Source: VXRJ01 sp964636705 (GTDB taxonomy: Bacteria > Acidobacteriota > Vicinamibacteria > Vicinamibacterales > UBA8438). From it: DNA of 64,000 nt. Below, piece after piece: positions 34,560 through 43,670 of this stretch. How positions within the stretch are numbered: the stretch's first letter is position 1; every line of letters starts with the position of its first letter. The notes under the pieces were generated by a model. It did no database searches. It was given only the letters and a program-made list of their open reading frames with translations, and was not told the DNA's origin. Position numbers and translations under genes: made by a program. The DNA lies in contig CAZWUJ010000003.1 in the NCBI GenBank assembly GCA_964636705.1, positions 131,801 through 195,800 of the forward strand, read 5' to 3'.

Positions 34560-36218
34560 ATGAAGAAACTGCTCATCGTCATCCTTCTGCTCGGTGGCGC
34601 GTCGGTAGCCTACGGCTACTACTACGGTTTCCGAACCGTCGAGTTCGTGCCGGAAGTGAGCACAACCCGCATCAACACCGGGGACGTGGTCGATACCGTC
34701 GGCGCCACCGGGGCGCTGGAGGCGGTCACGACGGTGCAGGTAGGCAGCCAGGTTTCCGGCATCATCCAGGAGTTGCATGTCGACTTCAACTCCATCGTCC
34801 GCGAGGGCGACGTCATCATGCGGCTCGACCCGTCCCTGTTCGAAACCCAGATAGAGCAGTCGCGAGCCAACCTGCTGCGCGCCGAGGCGGATGTCGAGCG
34901 GTTGCGAGTCGCGGTCGACGACTCGGAAACCCAACTGCGCCGCTCGCGCGAACTTGCCGCCGCCGATCTGATCTCTCCGACCGAGCTTGAAGCAGCCGAA
35001 GTGGCGCTCCGCTCCGCCGAGGCGCAGCTCAAGTCGTCCGAGGCGCAGGTGACCCAGGCCCAGGCCTCACTGAACCAGAGCGAGGTGAACCTGGAGCACA
35101 CCGTCATCCGAGCGCCGATCGACGGCATCGTGACTTCCCGCCTGGTCGATGTCGGGCAGACCGTCGCGGCCAGTTTTCAGGCCCCAGAGCTGTTTGTCAT
35201 TGCCGCCGATCTGACGAAGATGCGGGTCATCGCCGACATCGACGAGTCGGACGTCGGACGCATCCGTCCGAACCAGCGCGTGACGTTCACGGTCGACGCC
35301 TACCCTGGCGAGTTGTTCGAGGGCAGCGTGTCGCAGATCCGCCTCGAGCCGATCCTCACGCAGAACGTCGTGACCTACGCCACGGTCATCGATGCTCCCA
35401 ACCCGGAGTTGAAGCTGAAGCCCGGCATGACGGCGACCGTCACGGTTGAGGTCGCGCGGCGCAACAACGCCCTCCGCGTACCGAACGCCGCGATCCGCTT
35501 CCGGCCCACCCCGGCGATGTTCGCCGCGCTTAATCAGCCCGTCCCGGCCGAATTGCAGGGAGGCCAACCACGCAACGCGATGGCGGGCCCACGGGGGGGG
35601 GCGGGCGAGCCCCCTGCGGCAGCGGACACCGCCGACCCGGGCGGCGAGCCCGCAGGCCCCGGCGCCGCAGTCGGAGGTCCCGGCGGTGGATTCGGAGGCT
35701 TCGGCGGGCAGGGTGGTCCGCCGACCGAGGAACAGCGGCAGCAGATGCGCGAGCGCATCCAGCAGATGTCGCCGGAAGAGCGCGAACAGTTCTTGGCGGA
35801 GAGGCGCGGGCGCGCCGGCGGCCCGGGGGGATTCGGCGGGCCAGGCCGTGGGGGCGGCCGGCCAGCCGCCGCGCGACAGGCGGCTGCCGCCTCGGCCCCG
35901 GATGCTGTTCCGGCCGTCGAGAGAGGTGCAACGACAATCGATGCGCTGTTCGCGCCACTTGAAGTCGTCGAGCGGGACGTGAGCGTCTGGCTCCTGGAAG
36001 ACTCCGGCCGACTTCGCAGTGTTGAGGTCCGCCTCGGCGTCACCGATGGGTCGGCGAGTGAACTGGTGGATGTGCTCGCCGAGGACGTGTCGCTCGCTGA
36101 CGGCGCGCTCCTGGTAACCAACGTAAGCACACCCGAGTCGGGTGCGGGTCCCCCGTCCAGCACCGCCAGCAGCTCCCCGCTCATGCCGCAGTTTCCGTTC
36201 GGTCGCCGAGGACGCTAG
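34560..36218 (+). CDS. MacA/HlyD-type periplasmic adaptor with a large Gly-rich insertion
   Basis: A 552-residue membrane-fusion protein with an N-terminal membrane anchor (about 4-22), a lipoyl/barrel-sandwich half (VGSQVSGIIQELHVDFNSIV), a long alpha-hairpin (about 105-180) and a beta-barrel (RVTFTVDAYPGELFEGSVSQ). It bridges the MacB-type transporter and the TolC-like channel. Between about residues 318 and 464 is an insertion rich in Gly, Pro and Ala that contains a charged helical piece TEEQRQQMRERIQQMSPEER; the C-terminal barrel/membrane-proximal domain resumes at about 465. Typical MacA proteins are near 370-400 residues, so the insert explains the length. Confidence 0.92.
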   Translation: MKKLLIVILLLGGASVAYGYYYGFRTVEFVPEVSTTRINTGDVVDTVGATGALEAVTTVQVGSQVSGIIQELHVDFNSIVREGDVIMRLDPSLFETQIEQSRANLLRAEADVERLRVAVDDSETQLRRSRELAAADLISPTELEAAEVALRSAEAQLKSSEAQVTQAQASLNQSEVNLEHTVIRAPIDGIVTSRLVDVGQTVAASFQAPELFVIAADLTKMRVIADIDESDVGRIRPNQRVTFTVDAYPGELFEGSVSQIRLEPILTQNVVTYATVIDAPNPELKLKPGMTATVTVEVARRNNALRVPNAAIRFRPTPAMFAALNQPVPAELQGGQPRNAMAGPRGGAGEPPAAADTADPGGEPAGPGAAVGGPGGGFGGFGGQGGPPTEEQRQQMRERIQQMSPEEREQFLAERRGRAGGPGGFGGPGRGGGRPAAARQAAAASAPDAVPAVERGATTIDALFAPLEVVERDVSVWLLEDSGRLRSVEVRLGVTDGSASELVDVLAEDVSLADGALLVTNVSTPESGAGPPSSTASSSPLMPQFPFGRRGR

Positions 36219-36225
36219 CCAAGCG

Positions 36226-36987
36226 ATGCCAATGATTGCCGTCGAGAACCTGACGAAGACCTATTCGATGGGTGATATCGACGTGCACGCCCTGCGTGGC
36301 GTCACCCTTTCCATCGAGGCGGGCGAGTTCGTCGCGGTCACCGGCCCGTCGGGGTCCGGCAAGTCTACGTTCATGCACATCCTCGGTTGCCTCGACCGGC
36401 CGACCAGCGGTCGCTACCTGCTGGATGGACGGGACGTGTCGCGCCTTTCGCGCGATCAGCTTGCCGAGGTACGCAATCGGAAGATCGGCTTCGTCTTCCA
36501 GGGCTTCAACCTGCTGGCGCGAACGACGGCGCTTGACAACGTCGAGCTGCCCCTGTTGTACGGCGGATCCAAGCTGCGGGGCGCGAAGCGTCGCCAACAG
36601 GCGGAGGCGGTGCTGACGGCGGTCGGTCTCGCCGACCGGATGGACCACCTTCCCAACCAGCTCTCGGGTGGCCAGCAGCAGCGGGTGGCGATCGCCCGCG
36701 CGCTGGTGAACCAGCCTGCGATTCTGCTGGCGGACGAGCCGACCGGCAATCTCGATTCGCACACCAGTATCGAGGTGATGGAGATCTTCCAGCGGCTCAA
36801 TCAGGAAGACGGGATTACGGTACTGTTGATTACCCACGAACCGGATATTGCCGAGTACGGCAAGCGGATCATCCGCTTCCACGATGGCCTGGTGGCGTCC
36901 GACGAGTCGAATGTCCAGGTACGGGCCGCGCGCGAGATGCCCACCGACCCGGAACCTGCCCGCAGTCCCGTGGTTGCCGCGTCGTAG
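36226..36987 (+). CDS. MacB-like ABC transporter ATPase
   Basis: A 253-residue ABC nucleotide-binding protein of the LolD/MacB family: Walker A GPSGSGKS (40-47), Q-loop FQGFNLL, signature LSGGQQQRV (146-154), Walker B ILLADEP (166-172) and H-loop LLITHEPD. In E. coli MacB the ATPase and permease are fused; here they are separate polypeptides. It lies between the adaptor and the permease genes. The ATG at 36226 was chosen because the conserved domain begins MIAVENLTKTY two residues later. Confidence 0.94.
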   Translation: MPMIAVENLTKTYSMGDIDVHALRGVTLSIEAGEFVAVTGPSGSGKSTFMHILGCLDRPTSGRYLLDGRDVSRLSRDQLAEVRNRKIGFVFQGFNLLARTTALDNVELPLLYGGSKLRGAKRRQQAEAVLTAVGLADRMDHLPNQLSGGQQQRVAIARALVNQPAILLADEPTGNLDSHTSIEVMEIFQRLNQEDGITVLLITHEPDIAEYGKRIIRFHDGLVASDESNVQVRAAREMPTDPEPARSPVVAAS

Positions 36988-37001
36988 CGAAGGAGTCACT
37001 G

Positions 37002-38228
37002 ATGTCGATCTTCATGGTGCTGCGTGTTGCGCTCAAGGCGCTCGGCCGGAACAAGATGCGAACCAGCCTGACGATGCTCGGCATGATCATCGGCGTCGCC
37101 GCCGTCATCACGATGGTGGGACTCGGCCGGGGCGCGCAGGATGAGATCGAGCAGCAGATCCGCGCCGCCGGCACGAACATGATCAACATCCGGGCCGGCA
37201 ACTTCCGCCGTGGCGGAGTCAGCATGGGGATGGGCCAGTCGCCCCGCTTGAAGGCGGATGATGTCGACGCCATCCGTGAACAGGTCCCCGACGCCGTCTA
37301 CCTGGCGGCGGGCGTCCGAACCCGAGACCAGATAGTCGCCGAGGGCCAGAACTGGAACACCAACATTCAGGGCACGGACGTCGAGTTCCCGCAGATCCGG
37401 TTCTGGGGGATCGAGTACGGGGACTTCTTCACGGAGACCCACGTTCAGAGCGCCGCCAAGGTTGCGGTTCTCGGCTCCGTCGTGCGTGACAACCTGTTCG
37501 GCGAAGGGGTCGATCCCGTCGGCTCCCGGGTCCGAATCCGCAACCAGTCCTTCCAGATAATTGGCGTGATGGAAGCGAAGGGATCGGGTCAGTTCGGCGA
37601 GGATCAGGACGACGCGGTCTTCGTGCCGTACACGACCGTCAACCGGAAGCTGCGAGGACGTGACGGGACCAACATTTCGGAGATCGTCATTTCGGCGTCG
37701 GACGCCGACCGGATCAACGAGATCGCGGACGAGATCTCCGCCGTGCTGCGCGTGGAGCATGAACTGCAGCCGGGCCAGGACGACGACTTCTTGGTCCGGA
37801 CGCAGGAAGACATGACGAGCATGAGGACGCAGACCACACAGACCATGACGGGCCTGCTGGCAAGCATCGCCGGTGTTTCGCTGATCGTCGGCGGTATCGG
37901 CATCATGAACATCATGCTGGTCTCGGTCACCGAACGGACCCGCGAAATCGGGCTCCGGATGGCGGTGGGCGCCAAGGGACGCGACGTCCTGCTGCAGTTC
38001 CTGGTCGAGGCGATTGTCCTGAGCCTGGCGGGTGGCCTCGTCGGCGTGGGACTTGGATTCGGCCTCTCCGAAGGCCTGACCCAGTTCCTCGCCTGGCCTA
38101 CCGAGATTCCACCCGATGCCGTGATGATCGCGGTCGGCTTCGCTGCGGGAACGGGGATCTTCTTCGGCTTCTACCCCGCGCGGAAGGCGGCCCAGCTCGA
38201 CCCGATCGAGTCGCTCCGGTTCGAGTAG
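37002..38228 (+). CDS. MacB-like ABC transporter permease
   Basis: A 408-residue permease with the MacB/FtsX layout: one N-terminal transmembrane helix (MLGMIIGVAAVITMVGLGRG), a large periplasmic MacB_PCD domain (about 50-280), and a C-terminal FtsX domain with three helices, including GGIGIMNIMLVSVTERTREI and GLRMAVGAKGRDVLLQFL. It works as a dimer with the preceding ATPase and passes substrate to the adaptor and TolC channel. The substrate is unknown; MacAB-type pumps move macrolides, peptides, lipids or virulence factors. It starts 14 bp after the ATPase gene. Confidence 0.94.
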   Translation: MSIFMVLRVALKALGRNKMRTSLTMLGMIIGVAAVITMVGLGRGAQDEIEQQIRAAGTNMINIRAGNFRRGGVSMGMGQSPRLKADDVDAIREQVPDAVYLAAGVRTRDQIVAEGQNWNTNIQGTDVEFPQIRFWGIEYGDFFTETHVQSAAKVAVLGSVVRDNLFGEGVDPVGSRVRIRNQSFQIIGVMEAKGSGQFGEDQDDAVFVPYTTVNRKLRGRDGTNISEIVISASDADRINEIADEISAVLRVEHELQPGQDDDFLVRTQEDMTSMRTQTTQTMTGLLASIAGVSLIVGGIGIMNIMLVSVTERTREIGLRMAVGAKGRDVLLQFLVEAIVLSLAGGLVGVGLGFGLSEGLTQFLAWPTEIPPDAVMIAVGFAAGTGIFFGFYPARKAAQLDPIESLRFE

Positions 38229-38297
38229 CGCCGGCATCGAAGCTCCCAAGCGACCCTGAATACGACCAAAGGAACATCCGAAGGAGGGCCGGCACCC

Positions 38298-38690
38298 ATG
38301 CGCTTCCTCGACCCCTGGGCCAACTGCATTCTCGCCACGCTCCGCATCGTTGCGGGGTACGGCTTCATGCTCCACGGCCTGCAGAAGCTCTTCGGCATCC
38401 TGGGAGGCACGCAACAGGAGATCCTGTCGTTGCTCGGCACGGCCGGAGTCATCGAACTGGCGGGAGGAACACTCATCGCCCTCGGCCTGTTCACCCGCCC
38501 GGTGGCGTTCGTCTGCAGCGGAGAGATGGCTGCCGCCTACTTCCTCGGTCACGTGTCGCGTTCCGGGGCGTTCCTGTTCCCGGTGGTGAACGACGGCGAG
38601 CGGGCGGTGTTGTACTGCTTCCTGTTCCTCTATATCGCCTCGCGCGGCCCGGGCGAGTGGAGCGTCGACGGGCTGCTCGGCAAGGGTTGA
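38298..38690 (+). CDS. DoxX family membrane protein
   Basis: A 130-residue four-helix membrane protein of the DoxX/DoxD-like family: ATLRIVAGYGFMLHGLQKLF at the start, GVIELAGGTLIALGLFTRPV in the middle and a C-terminal segment ending GPGEWSVDGLLGKG. Relatives are linked to quinone or thiol redox chemistry but have no single clear role. A good ribosome binding site (GGAGGG) precedes the ATG. Its 3' end overlaps the opposite-strand folK gene by about 61 bp. Confidence 0.88.
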   Translation: MRFLDPWANCILATLRIVAGYGFMLHGLQKLFGILGGTQQEILSLLGTAGVIELAGGTLIALGLFTRPVAFVCSGEMAAAYFLGHVSRSGAFLFPVVNDGERAVLYCFLFLYIASRGPGEWSVDGLLGKG

Positions 38691-39193
38691 TCCGTCCCAC
38701 CCAGTGCGGCCAGCAACTCTCGCACGGTTCGGCCGCTCACTGGATCGGCGAGATCCGGGGCCACGGCGGCGAGCGGTTCCAGTACGAACCGCCGCTCCCG
38801 GAACCGTGGGTGCGGCAGCACGAGATCCGGTGTGCGCATGGTGAGGTCGCCCATGAGGATCAGGTCGAGATCGAGCGTCCGGGGCGCGTGCGCGTGAGGT
38901 CGCGCCCGGCCGCGGGCCCGTTCAATCGCCTGCAATTCGCCCAGCAACGCAACCGGGTCGATACTGCTCGCGCCGACCACGACGCCGTTCAGGTAATCGG
39001 GCTGCGGACCGGCGGCGGGACTTCCGATAAAGGCGGAATTGATGTACGGGGAGATTCGCGGGCGGGCCAAGAGAACCTTGAGGCGGCTGACAGCGTACGC
39101 GAGATGGGCGCGACGGTCGCCCAGGTTGCTGCCGAGGGCAACGACGGTCAGGCGCGTTGCCGTTCCTTGCAGGTGATGCAGACCCGCGTCCAT
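38630..39193 (-). CDS. folK: 6-hydroxymethyl-7,8-dihydropterin pyrophosphokinase
   Basis: A 187-residue HPPK of folate synthesis, which transfers pyrophosphate from ATP to hydroxymethyl-dihydropterin. Signature parts are VALGSNLGDRRAHL (about 18-31), PDYLNGVVVG, RTLDLDLILMGD and LPHPRFRERRFVLEPLAAV. The C-terminal 25 or so residues, read antisense to the DoxX 3' end, are unlike the family and Ser/Pro-rich. The start overlaps the 3' end of the DksA-like gene upstream; folK genes next to a DksA/TraR-type gene occur in other bacteria. Confidence 0.92.
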   Translation of the reverse strand: MDAGLHHLQGTATRLTVVALGSNLGDRRAHLAYAVSRLKVLLARPRISPYINSAFIGSPAAGPQPDYLNGVVVGASSIDPVALLGELQAIERARGRARPHAHAPRTLDLDLILMGDLTMRTPDLVLPHPRFRERRFVLEPLAAVAPDLADPVSGRTVRELLAALGGTDQPLPSSPSTLHSPGPREAI

Positions 39194-39492
39194 GGAATCG
39201 CGTTCAGGCGGGCAGGGGCGATGGGCTCACCGCAATCCCGGCAGATGCCGTAACTGCCCTCGTCCATGCGCCACAACGCTTCTTCGATCGCGTTGAGGAT
39301 CTTGGCGTCGGTCTGCTTCAGCTTAAGCTGAATGTGCACCTCGTTGTTGCCGTTGGCCTGATCGGCCATGTCGCCCTGGCGGGTATTGTTCTCCATCGGC
39401 GTGGTGAGCGTGTGCCCTCCCCGCTCGTTCAGAATCTCCCCCCGCTTCCGCAACAACGCGTCCCGATATGTCTCGTAGGCGGCCTGCTCCAT
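39148..39492 (-). CDS. DksA/TraR-family zinc-finger protein
   Basis: A 114-residue protein with an N-terminal coiled coil, the acidic segment DMADQANGNNE that corresponds to the tip region of DksA, a second helix (TDAKILNAIEEALWRMDEG) and a four-cysteine zinc finger CRDC...CITC near the end. DksA/TraR proteins enter the RNA polymerase secondary channel and modify the stringent response; short versions may act without ppGpp. The start at 39492 was chosen over an ATG 39 bp upstream because AAGGAGGG lies seven bases before it. It overlaps folK by 46 bp. Confidence 0.9.
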   Translation of the reverse strand: MEQAAYETYRDALLRKRGEILNERGGHTLTTPMENNTRQGDMADQANGNNEVHIQLKLKQTDAKILNAIEEALWRMDEGSYGICRDCGEPIAPARLNAIPWTRVCITCKERQRA

Positions 39493-39561
39493 GGCCAGCC
39501 CTCCTTGCGGGCCGTTTCGGCGCCCGCTCATCTGGTCAATGTATCACGCCGCCGCCGTGCG

Positions 39562-42132
39562 CTACTCGGCGCGCAGCGTCAGCAGCGGCTTCTGTCTCAA
39601 CACGCCCGCGCTCGCGGCCACTCCCACCACCAGAACCGCTGCCGCCGTCAGCATCATGCCGATGAGATTGATCCCCGGCGCTGGCGTCCAGGGCACCTCG
39701 AGGACCTGCCGGGTGAGCACCCACGTCAGGCCGATGGCGCCGGCTGACCCAATCACCCCGGCCAGGAGGCCGAGCACACCGTACTCCAGTACGTACATCG
39801 ACGTCAGCGCTCGCGTGTTGGCTCCGAGGGTCCGGAAGACGGCGGCGTCGTACAGTCGCTGGAACCGCGTCATCGCTACCGATCCGATCAGAATCAACAC
39901 TCCGGCAAAGAGTGCTATGGCCCCTACCGCTGTGACCGCGAGCGTGACGTAGTCCAGCACGCGCCGGAAGGTCCGGAGGATCTCCAGTCCGTCGATCACC
40001 GACACGTTCGGGAACTGATTGGCGAGCTCCCGCTGCATGGCGCCGCGGGCCTCCGTTCCCGCCGGACCCCGCAGAAACGCAATATAGGAGTGCGGTGCGT
40101 CGTCGAACGCGCCGGGCTGGAAGACGAAGATGAAACCACCGCTCCTCGAGTCGTCCCAGTCGACCTCGCGGACGCTGGTGACCCGCGCTTCGACAGGCCG
40201 GCCGAGCAGGTCGAAACGGATCGTGTCGCCCAACTGAACGCCGCGCTCGATCACGCTGTCCTCGACCGAGACTTCCAGCAATCCGTCGCGATCCCCGGAC
40301 GGCGTCGCGTCCCAGAATCTCCCCGCCACGACACGCTCGTTCTCGGCCATCCGGGCCCGGTAGGTGACGGTGTACTCACGGCCAAGCCCGGCGCGGCGGA
40401 TAGCCCGGCGTCCCTCGATGCGGGTCTGCGGTCCACTGACGCCGGTGACGCGGGCGCGCAGGACGGGAAGCAGCTCCGGCGCCGAATCCATGCCGTCCGG
40501 GCCGAGCGGAGTCGCCTCGAGCAACCGTGCGACACCCGGCGCCTGATCCTGCTGAATGTCAATCAGGAACATGTCCGGCATGTCGTCCCGCAACTCCAGC
40601 GAGAAGGCGGTCAGCAGGTTCTCCTGCACGGCATGGACGCCGATGATGAAGAAGCTCCCGAGACCGACCGCGAGGAGCACGACGCGGGTCTGGTTCCCCG
40701 GCCGCCGGAGGCTGCGCGCCGCGTGCCGCAGGGGGAACCACTGAGAGGTCTCCAGTGGGCGTACAGCGCGAATCAGGCCCCGGCCGACCAGATGCAGGAG
40801 CACCGCCACAACGATGAATCCGCCCGCCACCCACGCCCCCACCTCGAGCGACGCCGCCTGCCACGCGGCCGCCAGAACGAGGCCCGAGACGGCGACGGCT
40901 ATGGCGGCCAATCGAAGGGGATCGCGACGCGGCGCGCTCGGCACGTCCCCCGGCCGCAGCAGGAGCAGCGGCTTCGCGTGTCGTGTCTCCAGCAACGGCA
41001 CGAGCGCAAAGAGCATGGCCACGATGACGCCGACGGCAACGCCCTGCACGACGGCCGACAAGGTCAGTCCGGGCGCAATGTTGCCGGATCCCGCGATTGC
41101 GGCGGCCTGTTCGGTCAGTGAATCCGGAAGCGACCAGATCGCGCCCTGTGCGACCGCGACACCAAGCAGCGCCCCGCCCAGGCCGAGAACCGCTACCTGA
41201 ACGACGTACACAGCCAGAACACGACCGTGTGTGGCACCGAGACACTTCAGGATGGCCGCGCTCCGGAGGCGCTGCTGGACGAAGACCCGCGTCACGCTCC
41301 ATACCCCAATGCCACCGAGGATGACGACAACGAAACCGATCAGGCTGAGGTAGTTCTCCGCGCGGCCGAAGTTCCGCTCGATCCGTTCCTCCGTGCGCCG
41401 GTACGACCCGATCCGAACGAACGCCTCCTGCAGATCCTCGCGCAAGGCATCGACCAGCGGGTTGATCGCCGGCTCCGGGACCCGCATCAGGATCTGCCGC
41501 TCCGCCCGGCTGGCGAGACCGACCAGGCCGGTCGCCTCCAGCTCCGCGAGATCAACCAGCACGCGCGGACCAAAGCTGAATCCCCCCAACTGGCGGCCCG
41601 GCTCGCTGATAATGGCGTCACGGATCGTGAACGCCCTGTCGCCAATGACGATCTCGTCGCCCACCTCGATGTCCAGTTGCGGCAGTAGTTCCCGCCCCAC
41701 GAGCACGCCGTTGTCCCGGATCAACGCGGGCGAATACTCGGCGCCGCTCTCCAGTACGAACTGCCCGTAGAAGGGGAACGCCGCCTCGACTCCCCGCAAC
41801 TCGACCACCTTGGTCTGCGGCCCTTGTCCTTCCGGCAGGCGCGCCACGGTAATCGTGTCAATCGTCTCCGTCCTCGCCAGTCCGGGGATGGCGCCGGTCC
41901 GCGCGTCGATGCGGGCAAGCACATCTTCGGTCCAGGGCTGCTCCGACTCGACGTAGACATCGCCCCCGGTCAGGCTCCGTGCCTCGCCGGCAAGCGCCGT
42001 CCGGACGTTCTGCACCAAGGAGCGGAGCGCCACGATCCCGCCGACACCGATCGCGACGCAGAGAAAGAAGAAGATGAGCCGGCGCCAGGACGCGCGCAAC
42101 TCGCGGACCGCCATGCGCAGGATGAAACTCAT
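39562..42132 (-). CDS. YbbP-like ABC transporter permease (FtsX family)
   Basis: An 856-residue membrane protein with two FtsX permease domains: an N-terminal helix (LIFFFLCVAIGVGGIVALRS), a large periplasmic region, three helices near residues 255-370, two further helices (about 410-450), a second periplasmic region and a final three-helix FtsX set (about 735-850). This is the YbbP/AttF-like layout of about 800 residues. With the next ATPase and the TesA-like esterase it forms the same trio as ybbP-ybbA-tesA in E. coli, on one strand with gaps of at most 18 bp. Possible substrates are lipids or lipoproteins; not proven. Confidence 0.92.
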   Translation of the reverse strand: MSFILRMAVRELRASWRRLIFFFLCVAIGVGGIVALRSLVQNVRTALAGEARSLTGGDVYVESEQPWTEDVLARIDARTGAIPGLARTETIDTITVARLPEGQGPQTKVVELRGVEAAFPFYGQFVLESGAEYSPALIRDNGVLVGRELLPQLDIEVGDEIVIGDRAFTIRDAIISEPGRQLGGFSFGPRVLVDLAELEATGLVGLASRAERQILMRVPEPAINPLVDALREDLQEAFVRIGSYRRTEERIERNFGRAENYLSLIGFVVVILGGIGVWSVTRVFVQQRLRSAAILKCLGATHGRVLAVYVVQVAVLGLGGALLGVAVAQGAIWSLPDSLTEQAAAIAGSGNIAPGLTLSAVVQGVAVGVIVAMLFALVPLLETRHAKPLLLLRPGDVPSAPRRDPLRLAAIAVAVSGLVLAAAWQAASLEVGAWVAGGFIVVAVLLHLVGRGLIRAVRPLETSQWFPLRHAARSLRRPGNQTRVVLLAVGLGSFFIIGVHAVQENLLTAFSLELRDDMPDMFLIDIQQDQAPGVARLLEATPLGPDGMDSAPELLPVLRARVTGVSGPQTRIEGRRAIRRAGLGREYTVTYRARMAENERVVAGRFWDATPSGDRDGLLEVSVEDSVIERGVQLGDTIRFDLLGRPVEARVTSVREVDWDDSRSGGFIFVFQPGAFDDAPHSYIAFLRGPAGTEARGAMQRELANQFPNVSVIDGLEILRTFRRVLDYVTLAVTAVGAIALFAGVLILIGSVAMTRFQRLYDAAVFRTLGANTRALTSMYVLEYGVLGLLAGVIGSAGAIGLTWVLTRQVLEVPWTPAPGINLIGMMLTAAAVLVVGVAASAGVLRQKPLLTLRAE

Positions 42133-42150
42133 GGTTGAGAGTACCGATCC

Positions 42151-42867
42151 CTAACCGCCCGCGGCGGCGGCGGGCGCCGAATCCAATGCGGGGTCGCGCA
42201 CGACCGTGCGGCCATCCAGCATCGCCAGCGTGACGTCGGTGCGGGCCGCCAGATCCCGATCGTGGGTTACCAGGACGATTGTCGTCCCGCGAGAACGATT
42301 CACCTCGATCAACAGGTCGATGACGTGCCGGCCGTTCGTGCTGTCGAGGTTCCCGGTCGGCTCGTCCGCCAGGAGGATCGGTGGATCGTTGGCCAGGGCT
42401 CGCGCGATGGCGACCCGCTGCTGCTCGCCACCGGAGAGCTGCGACGGGTAGTGGTGCCCGCGGTCGGTCAAGCCGACCTCCTCCAGCAGTGCGCGTCCCT
42501 TGCCGAATGGGTTGGCCACACCCGCGATCTCGAGGGGCACAATGATGTTCTCGAGCGCGCTGAGCGACGGCAGAAGGTGAAAGAACTGAAAGACGAAACC
42601 GATCCGCTCACCGCGGAACCGCGCGAGGCGATCCTCGTCGAGGGACGTGATCGTTGTCCCGTCGATCACGATCTCGCCGGTCGAGGGCATGTCAAGACCA
42701 GCGATGAGACCGAGCAGCGTCGACTTGCCGCTTCCCGAGGGGCCGACAACCGAGAGCAACTGCCCCACCGGCACGGCGAGGTCGAGCGGATGCAGGATGG
42801 TCAGCGGCTTGCCGCCACTCTGGACGGTCTTGGAAACGCCGCGCAGCTCGATCATCGGCGCGCTCAT
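42151..42867 (-). CDS. YbbA-like ABC transporter ATPase
   Basis: A 238-residue ABC ATPase of the LolD/YbbA group: Walker A GPSGSGKST (42-50), FQFFHLLPSLSALENI, signature LSGGEQQRVAIARAL, Walker B ILLADEPTGNLDS, and H-loop VTHDRD. It pairs with the large YbbP-type permease 18 bp downstream. Its start overlaps the esterase gene stop (ATGA), so the three proteins are coupled. The C-terminal Ala/Gly-rich tail is short and non-conserved. Confidence 0.94.
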   Translation of the reverse strand: MSAPMIELRGVSKTVQSGGKPLTILHPLDLAVPVGQLLSVVGPSGSGKSTLLGLIAGLDMPSTGEIVIDGTTITSLDEDRLARFRGERIGFVFQFFHLLPSLSALENIIVPLEIAGVANPFGKGRALLEEVGLTDRGHHYPSQLSGGEQQRVAIARALANDPPILLADEPTGNLDSTNGRHVIDLLIEVNRSRGTTIVLVTHDRDLAARTDVTLAMLDGRTVVRDPALDSAPAAAAGG

Positions 42868-43601
42868 TGCGCGGCCCCGATCGATGCTGCCGGCTCCGCC
42901 GCGATCTCCGCCAGTAGCGGCTCCAGCGTCGACCAGAGATGAGCAGCCATCCGCTCCGCTCCGGCAGCGTTCGGATGAATGCCGTCGCGCTGGTTCAGGT
43001 CGGGATCGCCTGCGACTCCTTCCAGCAGGAACGGAATCAGCACGACCTCGCGCGTCTCCGCCAAGGTTCGAAACACCTCCCGGAATTCAGACGTGTAGAT
43101 GGCGCCGAAGTTCGGCGGCGCTTCCATCCCGGCCAGCACAACCTCGATATCGCGTTCCCGTGCGCGGTCGATTATGGTGGCGAGATTGTCATGCATCTGC
43201 TCGACCGGCAGCCCGCGCAGCCCGTCGTTCCCGCCGAGGGCCACCACCAGCATGCGGACATCACCGTCGACTGCCCAGTCGAGCCTTCTCAGGCCACCCG
43301 CCGTCGTATCGCCAGACACCCCGCGCGGCGCAATCTCAATCGGCCAGCCTGCAGCGTCGACCCGTGCCTGCAGGCGCGCGGGAAACGCCTCGTTCTCCGG
43401 CAGACCGAGGCCCGCAGTCAGCGAATCACCGAGGATCACCACGCGGGCGAGCAGGCCGGCGCCAGGTGGCGGGTCGGGTCGCAGCCCGCCTTCCGTGGCG
43501 TCCGGAACGGCCCGGAGCGCCGACGAAACCACGTTCTCCGGCGGGGCGGACCCGCACGCGGCCATTCCCGCCACGAACAACACCATCGGGGCAAACCGCA
43601 T
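42864..43601 (-). CDS. tesA: TesA-like SGNH/GDSL esterase (probable lipoprotein)
   Basis: A 245-residue SGNH hydrolase related to E. coli TesA (thioesterase I/arylesterase/lysophospholipase). Catalytic elements: GDSLTAGLGLPENEAFPARL with nucleophile Ser60, the oxyanion Gly and Asn125 in ALGGNDGLRG, and DGIHP with Asp206 and His209. The N-terminus is a signal peptide whose GMAAC end could be a lipobox (atypical, Cys16). The ATG at 43601 was preferred because the signal starts there. It begins the operon with the YbbA/YbbP pair. Confidence 0.92.
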   Translation of the reverse strand: MRFAPMVLFVAGMAACGSAPPENVVSSALRAVPDATEGGLRPDPPPGAGLLARVVILGDSLTAGLGLPENEAFPARLQARVDAAGWPIEIAPRGVSGDTTAGGLRRLDWAVDGDVRMLVVALGGNDGLRGLPVEQMHDNLATIIDRARERDIEVVLAGMEAPPNFGAIYTSEFREVFRTLAETREVVLIPFLLEGVAGDPDLNQRDGIHPNAAGAERMAAHLWSTLEPLLAEIAAEPAASIGAAQ

Positions 43602-43670
43602 CTCCGCATTGTACCTTTCCGTGAGGCAACGCACTCCGAAGACCCGATTTCAGGTAGCATTGACCGCCCG

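Noticed and set aside
36996..38552. A 518-codon frame on the - strand opposite the MacB-like permease
   Set aside because: It is antisense to a gene with clear FtsX motifs and shows only low-complexity acidic/basic sequence; same explanation by codon bias.
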